NCBI GenBank assembly: GCA_014379815.1
Contig: JACMLA010000608.1
Coordinates: 1 to 6,296, forward strand
Direction of reading: 5' to 3'
DNA: 6,296 bases
Origin: Bryobacteraceae bacterium
GTDB lineage: Bacteria; Acidobacteriota; Terriglobia; Bryobacterales; Bryobacteraceae
Part shown: positions 1-6,145 of the stretch, piece after piece
Position numbering within the stretch: position 1 is the stretch's first letter
How the letters are laid out: each line of letters starts with the position of its first letter
Program-made: the position numbers and the translations under genes
The notes under the pieces: generated by a model
Seen by the model: only the letters and a program-made list of their open reading frames with translations
What the model was told of the DNA's origin: nothing
Database searches by the model: none

Positions 1-2
1 CC

Positions 3-956
3 GGATCCGTCGCACCTCCTGAAGCAATCAACGCTGAAGCTCTTTCCGTTACCAGCAATCAGCAGCTGGTCGATGCGGAAGCGACTTTGCAGCAGCGGGA
101 AACGCAGCTGAAAAACCTCATCAGCCGGACCGGTACCGCCGACCCACTTCTTGTCAGCACGCGCATCGTGCCAATCGACCGCATTACCATTCCGGACCGC
201 GAGGACCTGCCTCCGGTTGAAGAACTGGTCAAGCTCGCCATCGCCAACCGGACAGACCTTCTCAATCAGCAGGCCAGCTTCGAAACCAGCGAAATCAATG
301 CGCTCGGCACACGAAACGGTCTCCTACCCTCGCTGACCGCCTTCGCTGCTGCCCAGAACGCGGGACTCGCAGGAACGCCACGATTTGTGACCCAGGCTCC
401 GGGGCAGCCACCCCAGGGTCCTGATCCGTTCTTCATCGGGAACGTCGACACCGCGCTCGGTCAGGTGTTCCGCCGGAACTTCCCCACCCAGCGTGCTGGC
501 GTGTTCCTCTCCGCGACGCTTAAGAACCGCCAGGCGCAGGCCGACTACGCCATCGATCAGCTGCAGCTTCGTCAGAACGAACTCAGCAATCGCAAGAACA
601 CCAGCGAGGTTCAGGTTGCCGTACTCAACTACATCGTCCAGGTCCAGCAGGCGCGGGCCCGGCACGAAGCGACCGTCCGCAACCGGGTTCTCCAGCAGCA
701 GCTGTTCGAAGCCGAGCAAAAGAAGTTTCAGCTCGGTGCATCGATCCCCTACAACGTCATCACGCAACAGCGGGACCTTGTCAACGCTCAGGCGGCTGAG
801 TTGAACGCGCTGATTACATACAGCAACGCACGCACGGGCCTCGACCAGACTACCGGTCGCACCCTCGAAGCCAACAACGTGTCGCTCACAGAAGCCCGTG
901 ACGGTCGCGTCAGCCGCGTGTCCACACCATCGGAAGCGCCAGTTCCGCAGCCGTAA
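3..956 (+). CDS. TolC-family outer-membrane efflux protein, C-terminal part (5' end outside window)
   Basis: The frame is open from the first complete codon at position 3 to TAA at 954-956, giving 317 residues with no start, so the gene begins left of the window. Internal TTG or GTG codons are not the real start. The fragment shows the outer-membrane efflux protein pattern. An end-of-repeat helix is followed by a Pro-rich linker and the helix 'VEELVKLAIANRTDLL'. Next come a beta-strand stretch ('LLPSLTAFAAAQ') and a second strand entering the long second-repeat hairpin at 'LKNRQAQADYAIDQL'. After that lie Gln- and Ala-rich coiled helices with 'FEAEQKKFQLGASIPYNVI' and 'ALITYSNARTGLDQTTG'. The family forms trimeric channels across the outer membrane and periplasm, paired with a periplasmic adaptor and an inner-membrane pump. 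Those partners are probably encoded upstream, which cannot be seen here. The signal peptide is outside the window. The C-terminal tail of about 30 residues after 'NNVSLTEA' is Ser/Pro-rich. Substrate is unknown. Confidence 0.92.
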   Translation, partial: GSVAPPEAINAEALSVTSNQQLVDAEATLQQRETQLKNLISRTGTADPLLVSTRIVPIDRITIPDREDLPPVEELVKLAIANRTDLLNQQASFETSEINALGTRNGLLPSLTAFAAAQNAGLAGTPRFVTQAPGQPPQGPDPFFIGNVDTALGQVFRRNFPTQRAGVFLSATLKNRQAQADYAIDQLQLRQNELSNRKNTSEVQVAVLNYIVQVQQARARHEATVRNRVLQQQLFEAEQKKFQLGASIPYNVITQQRDLVNAQAAELNALITYSNARTGLDQTTGRTLEANNVSLTEARDGRVSRVSTPSEAPVPQP

Positions 957-972
957 TCCCTTCGATTACCTC

Positions 973-2499
973 GTGCGTTCCCGGATCGTTCTGGTAGCCT
1001 TCGCCATTTCCTGCGGGGTCCTCTACCCGGCCCTGCTGCCCCTCTGGGAAGGCTTCGACGAACCCTTTCACTACAGCTACGTCCGTCACCTGACCTGCAC
1101 CGGCACACTGCCGACGCTCACGCAGTCGAGCTTGTCGGCCGAGATCGTCGCATCCTTCCAACTCGCTCCGCAGAGCCTCTCTGTGGCTCAGAACATTCCA
1201 GGTGTACTGACCTACGGGCAACATCTCGCCCTGTCAGTGGCGGAGCGCGCCGAACTCCGGCGAAAACTGGAAATCATTCGGCCAGATTGCACATTCAGCA
1301 GAGGTGGAAACTACGAGGCTCACCAGGCACCAATTGCCTACGCGATCCTTGCGATCTTTCCCGCGGGATCCCTTCTGCAGCACGTCCTGCTTCTCCGCAT
1401 CGCAGGAACTCTGCTTGCTATCGCGATATCGTTTGTCGCGGTCTCCTGGCTGGCCCAAATACTTGCAACGAGCCAGGCAGCAACCAACGCGGTTCTGCTC
1501 TGCATGTTCTCCAGCCAGATGTACTGGGCAACTATCGCGCATGTGACCAACGACTGGCTTGCCGTTCCCCTCGTTATGCTGGCATTTAGCGCAATCGCGG
1601 CACTCGCTGCGAATCCTTCCCGAAAGCGCGCTCTGATCCTCGCGGGCGTCCTGAGTGCCGGACTGCTAACAAAGGCCTATTTTCTGGCAATCTTCGCCGC
1701 CGCAATCGTCTCTACCCCGCTACTCGCGAGACGCTATCTCCCAACTGTTGCGGCCCTTCCAGTCCTCGTGTGCGGCTGGTGGTACTGGAGGAACATCACC
1801 CTGTACGGCAACATCACGGGTATGCAGGAAAGCCTGCATGGCACGACAGCCACTGATGTCCTTCGCGCCGCAACAGTAATGGACTGGCCCCGCCACATCG
1901 GTCACATGGCGCACGCCACGTTTTGGACCGGCAACAATTCGTTTGGGGCATTCTCAAACACAACCGTCAACCTCGTCCTGATCCTGCTCTTCATTGGCTT
2001 CGTTTCGTATCTGCTAACCATCAAGTCTTACGGAACCCGCGCCGAGTTCTCGCTGGCAGTCGGAGTCGCCTTCTTCGTAACAGCAATCGCATGGTCGGCC
2101 GCTACGTCGTACGCGGATTCCGGTGGCATCACCATGGGAGCAAGTCCCTGGTACGCGCAAGGCCTGCTTGCGCCTGTACTGACGATCGTGACCCTCGGGT
2201 TCTGGCGCTCAGGACGCCTGGGCCGATTCCTCCTGCAACTGCAATGCGCCCTGTGGACCTGGGTCCTGCTTCTGACCTTTGCAGTGAAACTGATTCCCCT
2301 GTATAGCGGGCACGCAGCCCGCGGTAAGCTTCAGAACCTCTGGAGCTTCACCGGCTCTGGCAAGGGCTCCGAAATTCTAAATCACACCGCAATGCTGCCA
2401 TCGGCGGCCATATACGGCCTGACATTCCTTACCCTGCTGCTCAGTCTTCTCTCCGCTGCTGTGACCATAACAACGCTTACAGGGAAAAATCCGAGGTAA
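973..2499 (+). CDS. Polytopic membrane protein, GT-C / DUF2142-like glycosyltransferase candidate
   Basis: This is a very hydrophobic protein of 508 residues from GTG 973, with about 10-12 membrane segments. The first extracytoplasmic loop after segment 1 carries 'LWEGFDEPFHYSYVRHL'. The Asp-Glu pair at 1057-1062 (D29 and E30 from this start) sits where GT-C enzymes and DUF2142 proteins keep their catalytic acidic residue. A second loop has 'NYEAHQAPIAYAI', like the Tyr-x-x-His-x-x-Pro-x-x-Tyr pattern of PMT/GT39-type proteins. A late loop has 'GASPWYAQGLLAPVL', resembling the substrate-side loop before a terminal helix pair. Such enzymes transfer sugars from polyprenyl-phosphate donors on the outer face of the inner membrane; donor and acceptor are unknown here. 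An upstream in-frame GTG at 898 would give 533 residues and overlap the TolC gene by 59 bases. I prefer 973 because the extra 25 residues read like an out-of-frame His/Arg/Pro-rich shadow of TolC. Neither start has a clear Shine-Dalgarno sequence. The gene lies 16 bases after TolC and is probably co-transcribed with it. Glycosyltransferase activity is inferred. Confidence 0.85.
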   Translation: MRSRIVLVAFAISCGVLYPALLPLWEGFDEPFHYSYVRHLTCTGTLPTLTQSSLSAEIVASFQLAPQSLSVAQNIPGVLTYGQHLALSVAERAELRRKLEIIRPDCTFSRGGNYEAHQAPIAYAILAIFPAGSLLQHVLLLRIAGTLLAIAISFVAVSWLAQILATSQAATNAVLLCMFSSQMYWATIAHVTNDWLAVPLVMLAFSAIAALAANPSRKRALILAGVLSAGLLTKAYFLAIFAAAIVSTPLLARRYLPTVAALPVLVCGWWYWRNITLYGNITGMQESLHGTTATDVLRAATVMDWPRHIGHMAHATFWTGNNSFGAFSNTTVNLVLILLFIGFVSYLLTIKSYGTRAEFSLAVGVAFFVTAIAWSAATSYADSGGITMGASPWYAQGLLAPVLTIVTLGFWRSGRLGRFLLQLQCALWTWVLLLTFAVKLIPLYSGHAARGKLQNLWSFTGSGKGSEILNHTAMLPSAAIYGLTFLTLLLSLLSAAVTITTLTGKNPR

Positions 2500-2519
2500 A
2501 ATACCAATCAGTTTTTCCG

Positions 2520-2537
2520 TTTGTGACTGATTTGTGA
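2520..2537 (+). repeat. Short direct repeat TTTGTGA x2, 11 bases apart, over the kinase start
   Basis: TTTGTGA occurs at 2520-2526 and again at 2531-2537. The second copy contains the proposed GTG start of the histidine kinase. An 11-base period places both copies on about the same face of the helix. It lies in the 34-base gap between the membrane protein and the kinase, an AT-rich pocket in otherwise GC-rich sequence. It could be a binding site or a chance repeat. No ribosome binding site is visible in the gap. Confidence 0.3.
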
Positions 2538-4351
2538 AAACTCCAATGTTGCCGCCCGATGAAGCCGCCTTATCTACCCTGACCCTGGATAGCGAAAACA
2601 TCAGCAGAACGCCAGAGACTGCGGAGCAGGAGCCAGAGCAGGAAATGGCAAGGCTCAGGAAGCAGCTCTCTGAATTTGCCGAGTACGTCAGCACCACAAA
2701 AGCCCAGCTCGCGACTGCGGCCGATGAGCAGCGCGCCTCCAGCGAAGAAATCAGCAGGGTTAAGGAAGAACTCGAGGGCATTAACGAAAAGCTCGGCACG
2801 ACCAAAGACGAACTCCGTTCCGCAGTTCAGGAGCTGCTTGCCGTAAACGAAGAACTGCAGAGCCGGAACCACCAGCTCTGCATCCTCAACGACGATCTGA
2901 ATAACGTCCTGTCTGCTGTCAATACTCCCATCGTGATGGTGGATCGCAGCCTCCACCTCCGGCGTATTACCTCCGCGGCAGAAGAGCCTTTAGGCCTGAC
3001 AGATTCTGATGTGGGACGGCCGGTAGCTGATCTCGCGGAAAGGACAAAGATCGCCGATATCGGGCAACTGGTCCAACAGGTAATTGGCACGTCCGCTTCT
3101 GAAAGTGGAGCCGGCCAGGACAACCTCAACAGCTGCGAGCTGGAAGCCACAAATCGGGAGATGCAGGATCACCTCGGCTGCTGGTGGAGCCTTGCCATTC
3201 GTCCCTACCGGACCGCGGATAATCGGATCGAGGGAGCTGTGCTCACCTTCTCCAACATCGACAATTTGAAGCGCAGCCTGCAATCCGCCGAGGAGTCAAG
3301 GGACTATGCCGACGCTATCGTAGACACTGTCCGGGAGCCCCTGATCGTGCTGAACCCGGAGCTTCAGGTCGAACGGGCAAACAACGCGTTCTACCGGATG
3401 TTTGGACTAACAAGAGAAACAACCGAAGGGCGGCTGCTTTACGAACTGGAGGATACCGAATGGAACATCCCCCAGCTCAGACACGCGCTCGAAGAGATCC
3501 TTCCCCGCAATTCTTTCTTCCAGGATTTCATGGTCGAGCACCACTTTCCCCGGATCGGTATCCGAAGTCTTTCGCTCAACGCTCGTCGTATCTTCCAGCG
3601 GGGTCAGAAAGTCAGGCGCATTCTGCTGGCCATGGAAGATCTCACCGAACGTGTCGCCATCGAGAACAAACTCGTACGCTCCAATGCGGATCTCGAGCGT
3701 TTCGGCTACATCATCGCTCACGATTTGCAGGAGCCTCTCCGAACGATAGGCATCTATGCGCAGTTAATTGTCAAACGCTATCGCGGAGCGCTCGATGCGG
3801 ACGCGGATCAGTTTCTGCACTTTGTAGACGATGGGGTCTTGCGAATGCAGGCCCTGATCCGGGACCTCCTCACGTATTCACAAGCCGGAGCAGAAGACCG
3901 GATCGTGGAAGAGGTCAACGTGGAAAAAGCCTTGAAGGAAGCACTGCTGAGCTTGAAGGCTTCCGTAGAAGAATGCAACGCCCTGGTGAATCACAGCGAT
4001 CTTCCTACTATCCAGTACAGTTCCCGTCATCTGGCCCAGGTGTTCCAGAACCTCATAGGCAACGCCCTGAAGTACCGGAGCAGCCAGCCGCCGCAGATCG
4101 CTGTCTCCGCAGCACGGGGCCAGCGGGAGTGGATATTCTCAATCAAAGATAATGGCATCGGATTTGAATCTTCGGCAGCCACCCACATCTTTGATGTCTT
4201 CAAGCGGCTTCACGGTCGGGAGTACGCCGGCACCGGAATCGGCTTAGCCATCTGCCACCGAATCGTCGATCGCTACGGCGGCCGGATCTGGGCCGAGTCC
4301 GAGCCCGGTGTCGGCTCATCGTTTCACTTCACGATTCCAGCGGTCTCTTGA
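2534..4351 (+). CDS. Soluble sensor histidine kinase with coiled coil and two PAS domains (CheB-CheR-PAS tail type)
   Basis: The product is 605 residues with no signal peptide or membrane segment, so it should be cytosolic. Domains in order are: a Glu/Gln-rich coiled coil at about 33-118; PAS 1 at about 120-240; PAS 2 at about 257-378; a HisKA dimerisation domain at about 385-450; and an HATPase_c domain at about 490-603. The phospho-acceptor is His396 in 'IIAHDLQEPLR'. The ATP lid shows Asn510 in 'QNLIGNALKYR', Asp539 in 'DNGIGFE', a 'FDVFKRLHG' F-box and Gly566 in 'GTGIGLAI', so catalytic residues look complete. The coiled coil ('LLAVNEELQSRN'), PAS 1 ('RPYRTADNRIEGAVLTF') and PAS 2 ('TEGRLLYELEDTEWNIPQL', 'EEILPRNSFFQDF') match the C-terminal half of CheB-CheR-PAS hybrid kinases, but no methylesterase or methyltransferase domain is present. 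No receiver domain or response-regulator gene is in the window, so its partner is elsewhere. PAS ligands are unknown. Start is GTG 2534; ATG 2546 is an alternative. Confidence 0.93.
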   Translation: MKTPMLPPDEAALSTLTLDSENISRTPETAEQEPEQEMARLRKQLSEFAEYVSTTKAQLATAADEQRASSEEISRVKEELEGINEKLGTTKDELRSAVQELLAVNEELQSRNHQLCILNDDLNNVLSAVNTPIVMVDRSLHLRRITSAAEEPLGLTDSDVGRPVADLAERTKIADIGQLVQQVIGTSASESGAGQDNLNSCELEATNREMQDHLGCWWSLAIRPYRTADNRIEGAVLTFSNIDNLKRSLQSAEESRDYADAIVDTVREPLIVLNPELQVERANNAFYRMFGLTRETTEGRLLYELEDTEWNIPQLRHALEEILPRNSFFQDFMVEHHFPRIGIRSLSLNARRIFQRGQKVRRILLAMEDLTERVAIENKLVRSNADLERFGYIIAHDLQEPLRTIGIYAQLIVKRYRGALDADADQFLHFVDDGVLRMQALIRDLLTYSQAGAEDRIVEEVNVEKALKEALLSLKASVEECNALVNHSDLPTIQYSSRHLAQVFQNLIGNALKYRSSQPPQIAVSAARGQREWIFSIKDNGIGFESSAATHIFDVFKRLHGREYAGTGIGLAICHRIVDRYGGRIWAESEPGVGSSFHFTIPAVS

Positions 4352-4363
4352 TATTCTGTTCCC

Positions 4364-5191
4364 GTGCGCTCCATTGCCACCTTCCTCGCGCTGGTTACTC
4401 TAACGCAGGCCGGAGAACTACATCAAGCAGTTCGTCCATGCGATGGTGGCCTGATGCGAAAACTGCTTTCCCGCCACCCGTCATTGAACGAATCAGACGA
4501 GAACGGGATGACACCATTGCAGATCGCGGTGTCTTTTCGCCAGACAGAATGCGTGGCCCTGCTCCTCAAAGCCGGAGCGGATCGCAATGCGCGTGATCGG
4601 CAAGGCCGGACCATACTGGAAGCAACCGAGGACATCGCGGACCCGCGGGATCGGGCAATGATGGCGTACATGGTTAGGAATTTTTACGTCAAGGGGCCTC
4701 AGGAGCCTGTGGGACCGAAACCGTGGTCACTGGAGTATTCGGCGATGCGTCGGCAACCCGATGTCACCAAAATGCTGCTTACGCTAGGTGCAGATCCAAA
4801 CTTGCCTGGTACCGGGGGGACAACGCCGCTTGCGGATGCTGCATTAAAAGGCGACGTGGAGAGTCTCCGCATTTTACTTGCGCACGGCGCGCGGCCCCAC
4901 GCAATCAGTAATGCAGGCACGCAGCCGATACATGATGCTGCGCTCGGAGACAACGCGGAGGTCATTCGGGAGCTGGTGACGCATGGAGCAGATGTGAATG
5001 CTCGCACCCGGGAAGCGTTGCAGACGCCGCTTCACTTAGCAGCATCGATGGGCAAGAGGAAAGCCGTAGAATCGCTCCTCTCACTCGGTGCGGATCCGAA
5101 AATCAAGGACGCAAACGGGCGGACGCCAATCGAGGCTGCCGAACGAGCTGGCCAAACCGATGTGGTCACTTTTCTCAGAAAACTGCCCTGA
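4364..5191 (+). CDS. Exported ankyrin-repeat protein
   Basis: The product is 275 residues. From GTG 4364 the N-terminus reads 'MRSIATFLALVTLTQAGEL', a short basic end, a hydrophobic core and a plausible signal peptidase I site after TQA, so export to the periplasm or beyond is likely. The rest is ankyrin repeats. A half repeat at about 25-45 is followed by 'NGMTPLQIAV' from 47 and a diverged repeat at about 79-118. Further repeats start at about 120, 150 ('GTTPLADAALKGD'), 184 ('AGTQPIHDAALGDN'), 217 ('LQTPLHLAASMGK') and 250 ('ANGRTPIEAAERAGQ'). Repeat ends carry the usual 'LLxxGADxNxxD' form. Ankyrin repeats bind other proteins, so a scaffold or inhibitor role is a general inference; no enzymatic domain is present. 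The gene starts 12 bases after the kinase stop, which suggests co-transcription, but no clear Shine-Dalgarno sequence is seen. The start could be Met31 (4454), but that would remove the signal peptide and the first half repeat. The stop is one base from the stop of the opposing methyltransferase gene. Confidence 0.9.
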   Translation: MRSIATFLALVTLTQAGELHQAVRPCDGGLMRKLLSRHPSLNESDENGMTPLQIAVSFRQTECVALLLKAGADRNARDRQGRTILEATEDIADPRDRAMMAYMVRNFYVKGPQEPVGPKPWSLEYSAMRRQPDVTKMLLTLGADPNLPGTGGTTPLADAALKGDVESLRILLAHGARPHAISNAGTQPIHDAALGDNAEVIRELVTHGADVNARTREALQTPLHLAASMGKRKAVESLLSLGADPKIKDANGRTPIEAAERAGQTDVVTFLRKLP

Positions 5192-5192
5192 A

Positions 5193-5780
5193 TCAGTGCG
5201 ATCCAGAGCCCGCCGTACACTTCTCCCGCGTAAATACCCAGCCATCTAATTGGCAGCGAAACGTCAATACTCCCCAGCACGTGCTGGCACCCGCGGGCAC
5301 ATCCTTGCCCTCCCACAAGCAACCGGATTTGCGTGGCAGAGGCTTCTCAGCGAGCAGCCGCACCAGCCTCGCATCGAGTGACTTGACGGTCCAGTCCGGA
5401 CGAGCCCAGACGTCCTCGTAGCGCAGCACGCGAAGGGTAGGGAAAAACGAAACCAATTCGTTGTTCTCGAAGAAAGCCCCAGCCGGCCAAACCCTCTTGG
5501 AGTCAACATGCCGGTCTTCCACGACCACCGCTCCGCCGTGCTTGAGGGCACGTGCCACCCGAGGCGCGAGTAACCTGGTAGGCTCGTACAAAATCACAAT
5601 CAGATCCCACTGATCCTCGCCCAAATCAAACTCCTCAAAGGTCTTGACGACTGCCGTCAACTGCAAGCCAAGCCGCGCCGCTTCGAGTTTTGCGAGACGC
5701 ACACCTTCATCGGATGCATCGACCCCAGTCACATCCCATCCTTGTTGCGCAAGATAGATGGAGTTGCGCCCCTGCCCCAT
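5193..5780 (-). CDS. Class I SAM-dependent methyltransferase with C-terminal four-cysteine tail; 5' end probably damaged
   Basis: From the first ATG at 5780 the product is 195 residues, but that Met lies inside the SAM-binding motif I. In-frame codons upstream complete it as 'ALDLGMGQGRNSIYLA', so the real protein must begin earlier (see 5781-5855). Other signs of a Rossmann methyltransferase are 'GWDVTGVDAS', with Asp21 at the end of strand 2 to hold the SAM ribose, 'QWDLIVILYEPT' (motif for strand 4) and 'RALKHGGAVVVED' (strand 5). 'LVSFFPTLRVLRYEDV' and 'ARLVRLLAEKP' are the last strands of the fold. After the fold ends near residue 147 there is an added tail of about 45 residues. It has Cys154, 168, 176 and 188 in the pattern GCxWEGK, CWGV, FRC, GWxxxxxC, which looks like a small disulphide or metal module. 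The substrate is unknown. The gene converges on the ankyrin gene. It could be a decaying copy or carry a sequencing frameshift. Confidence 0.8.
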   Translation of the reverse strand: MGQGRNSIYLAQQGWDVTGVDASDEGVRLAKLEAARLGLQLTAVVKTFEEFDLGEDQWDLIVILYEPTRLLAPRVARALKHGGAVVVEDRHVDSKRVWPAGAFFENNELVSFFPTLRVLRYEDVWARPDWTVKSLDARLVRLLAEKPLPRKSGCLWEGKDVPAGASTCWGVLTFRCQLDGWVFTREKCTAGSGSH

Positions 5781-5855
5781 GCCCAGATCCAGTGCTCTCC
5801 CCGGCGTTCGCCCATGGATCGCCTCGACGAGGAATGCATGGGGCTTAGAAGAGGG
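5781..5855 (-). pseudogene. In-frame coding continuation of the methyltransferase upstream of its first ATG, without a start codon
   Basis: Reading the minus strand in the methyltransferase frame, 25 codons lie between a TAG at 5858-5856 and the ATG at 5780. They include 'KPHAFLVEAIHGRTPGR' leading into 'ALDLG'. This is the conserved lead-in to motif I in related methyltransferases (P-N-x-F-L-V-E then K/R-x-P-G-x-A-L-D), so it was selected as protein. The stretch has no ATG, GTG or TTG; the only possible start is a CTG at 5792. The family normally has further residues before this point. Either the N-terminus was lost, or a single-base shift joins it to the neighbouring minus-strand frame that ends at 5845. 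Confidence 0.6.
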
Positions 5856-5964
5856 CTATAGCGAAGATGTGGTGCTCATCTTCATCGAGCATGGCCCGCC
5901 AGTTCGGTAACCGGCCGGGCCCGCCGATCGTAGCCCATTGCCCACCTGTTGCGGCTAGCGTTTC
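5845..5964 (-). pseudogene. 39-codon coding-like remnant of unknown origin
   Basis: Between two adjacent stop codons (minus strand, 5970-5965) and TAA at 5847-5845 there is an open run of 39 codons. It includes 'GGQWATIGGPGRLPNW' and 'MLDEDEHHIFAIALF'. It has the balanced composition of protein rather than the Arg/Ser/Pro-rich look of out-of-frame DNA, but I recognise no family. It has no good start other than an internal ATG at 5892. It could be the end of a lost gene or the displaced N-terminus of the methyltransferase: dropping the T just before AAG near 5848 would fuse 'IALF' to 'KPHAFLVE'. Confidence 0.25.
5863..5883. repeat. Inverted repeat GAAGATG / CATCTTC, 7-base loop
   Basis: GAAGATG at 5863-5869 and CATCTTC at 5877-5883 are perfect reverse complements around a 7-base loop. 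No T-run follows on either strand, so it is not a classic intrinsic terminator. It could be an operator for a dimeric regulator of the methyltransferase or epoxide hydrolase, or a by-product of the remnant coding sequence, where it spells Asp-Glu-Asp-Glu codons. Confidence 0.35.
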
Positions 5965-6101
5965 TTATTAGGTTCGTGCGCGATTTACGATGGGGCCTCG
6001 CCGTCTGCCACTTTGACGCGTTGCGCCAGCGCGCGGAGATGGCCGAGCTGACAGCTGCCTCCGGGAATCCGCATGCGCCCCAAGCGAAAAGCTCACCCCG
6101 C

Positions 6102-6107
6102 TACACT
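6102..6107 (+). promoter_or_regulatory. Possible -10 element (TACACT) for the epoxide hydrolase gene
   Basis: GCTACACT at 6100-6107 resembles a sigma-70 -10 hexamer (4 of 6 matches to TATAAT) and lies about 38 bases before the ATG. No good -35 hexamer is found at 16-18 bases upstream, so this is a weak call. Confidence 0.2.
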
Positions 6108-6145
6108 GGACGGGATACACAACAATCGAGCGATAGAGAAGCCTG

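Larger units (their letters stand above)
5856..6145. other. Non-coding stretch between divergent methyltransferase and epoxide hydrolase genes
   Basis: These 290 bases hold no convincing intact gene. They contain the 39-codon minus-strand remnant, a 7-base inverted repeat at 5863-5883 and a small AT-richer pocket at about 5961-5980. One further short plus-strand frame, ending in TGA at 6144-6146, overlaps the epoxide hydrolase ATG; its Arg/Ser/Pro-rich content does not look like protein. Because the flanking genes point outward, promoters for both would be expected here. The only fair candidate is the TACACT element at 6102-6107. Confidence 0.6.

Noticed and set aside
324..767. Long minus-strand frame inside the TolC gene (147 codons)
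   Set aside because: It is the antisense of a clear TolC coding sequence; GC-rich codon bias keeps the opposite strand open.
2500..2533. Terminator or strong promoter between membrane protein and kinase genes
   Set aside because: The T-run at 2512-2516 has no hairpin before it, and no -35/-10 pair with proper spacing fits.
2377..2805. Minus-strand Ser/Leu-rich frame over the end of the membrane protein and the start of the kinase
   Set aside because: Low-complexity antisense of the coiled-coil Glu codons; spans two well-supported genes on the other strand.
3460..4152. 230-codon plus-strand frame inside the kinase gene
   Set aside because: Overlaps the HisKA and ATPase coding region in another frame; its Arg/Ser/Pro-rich composition is typical of a shadow frame.
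5180..5200. Possible bidirectional terminator at the convergent junction
   Set aside because: Only a 4-base stem (ACTG / CAGT) is present and no T-run follows on either strand.
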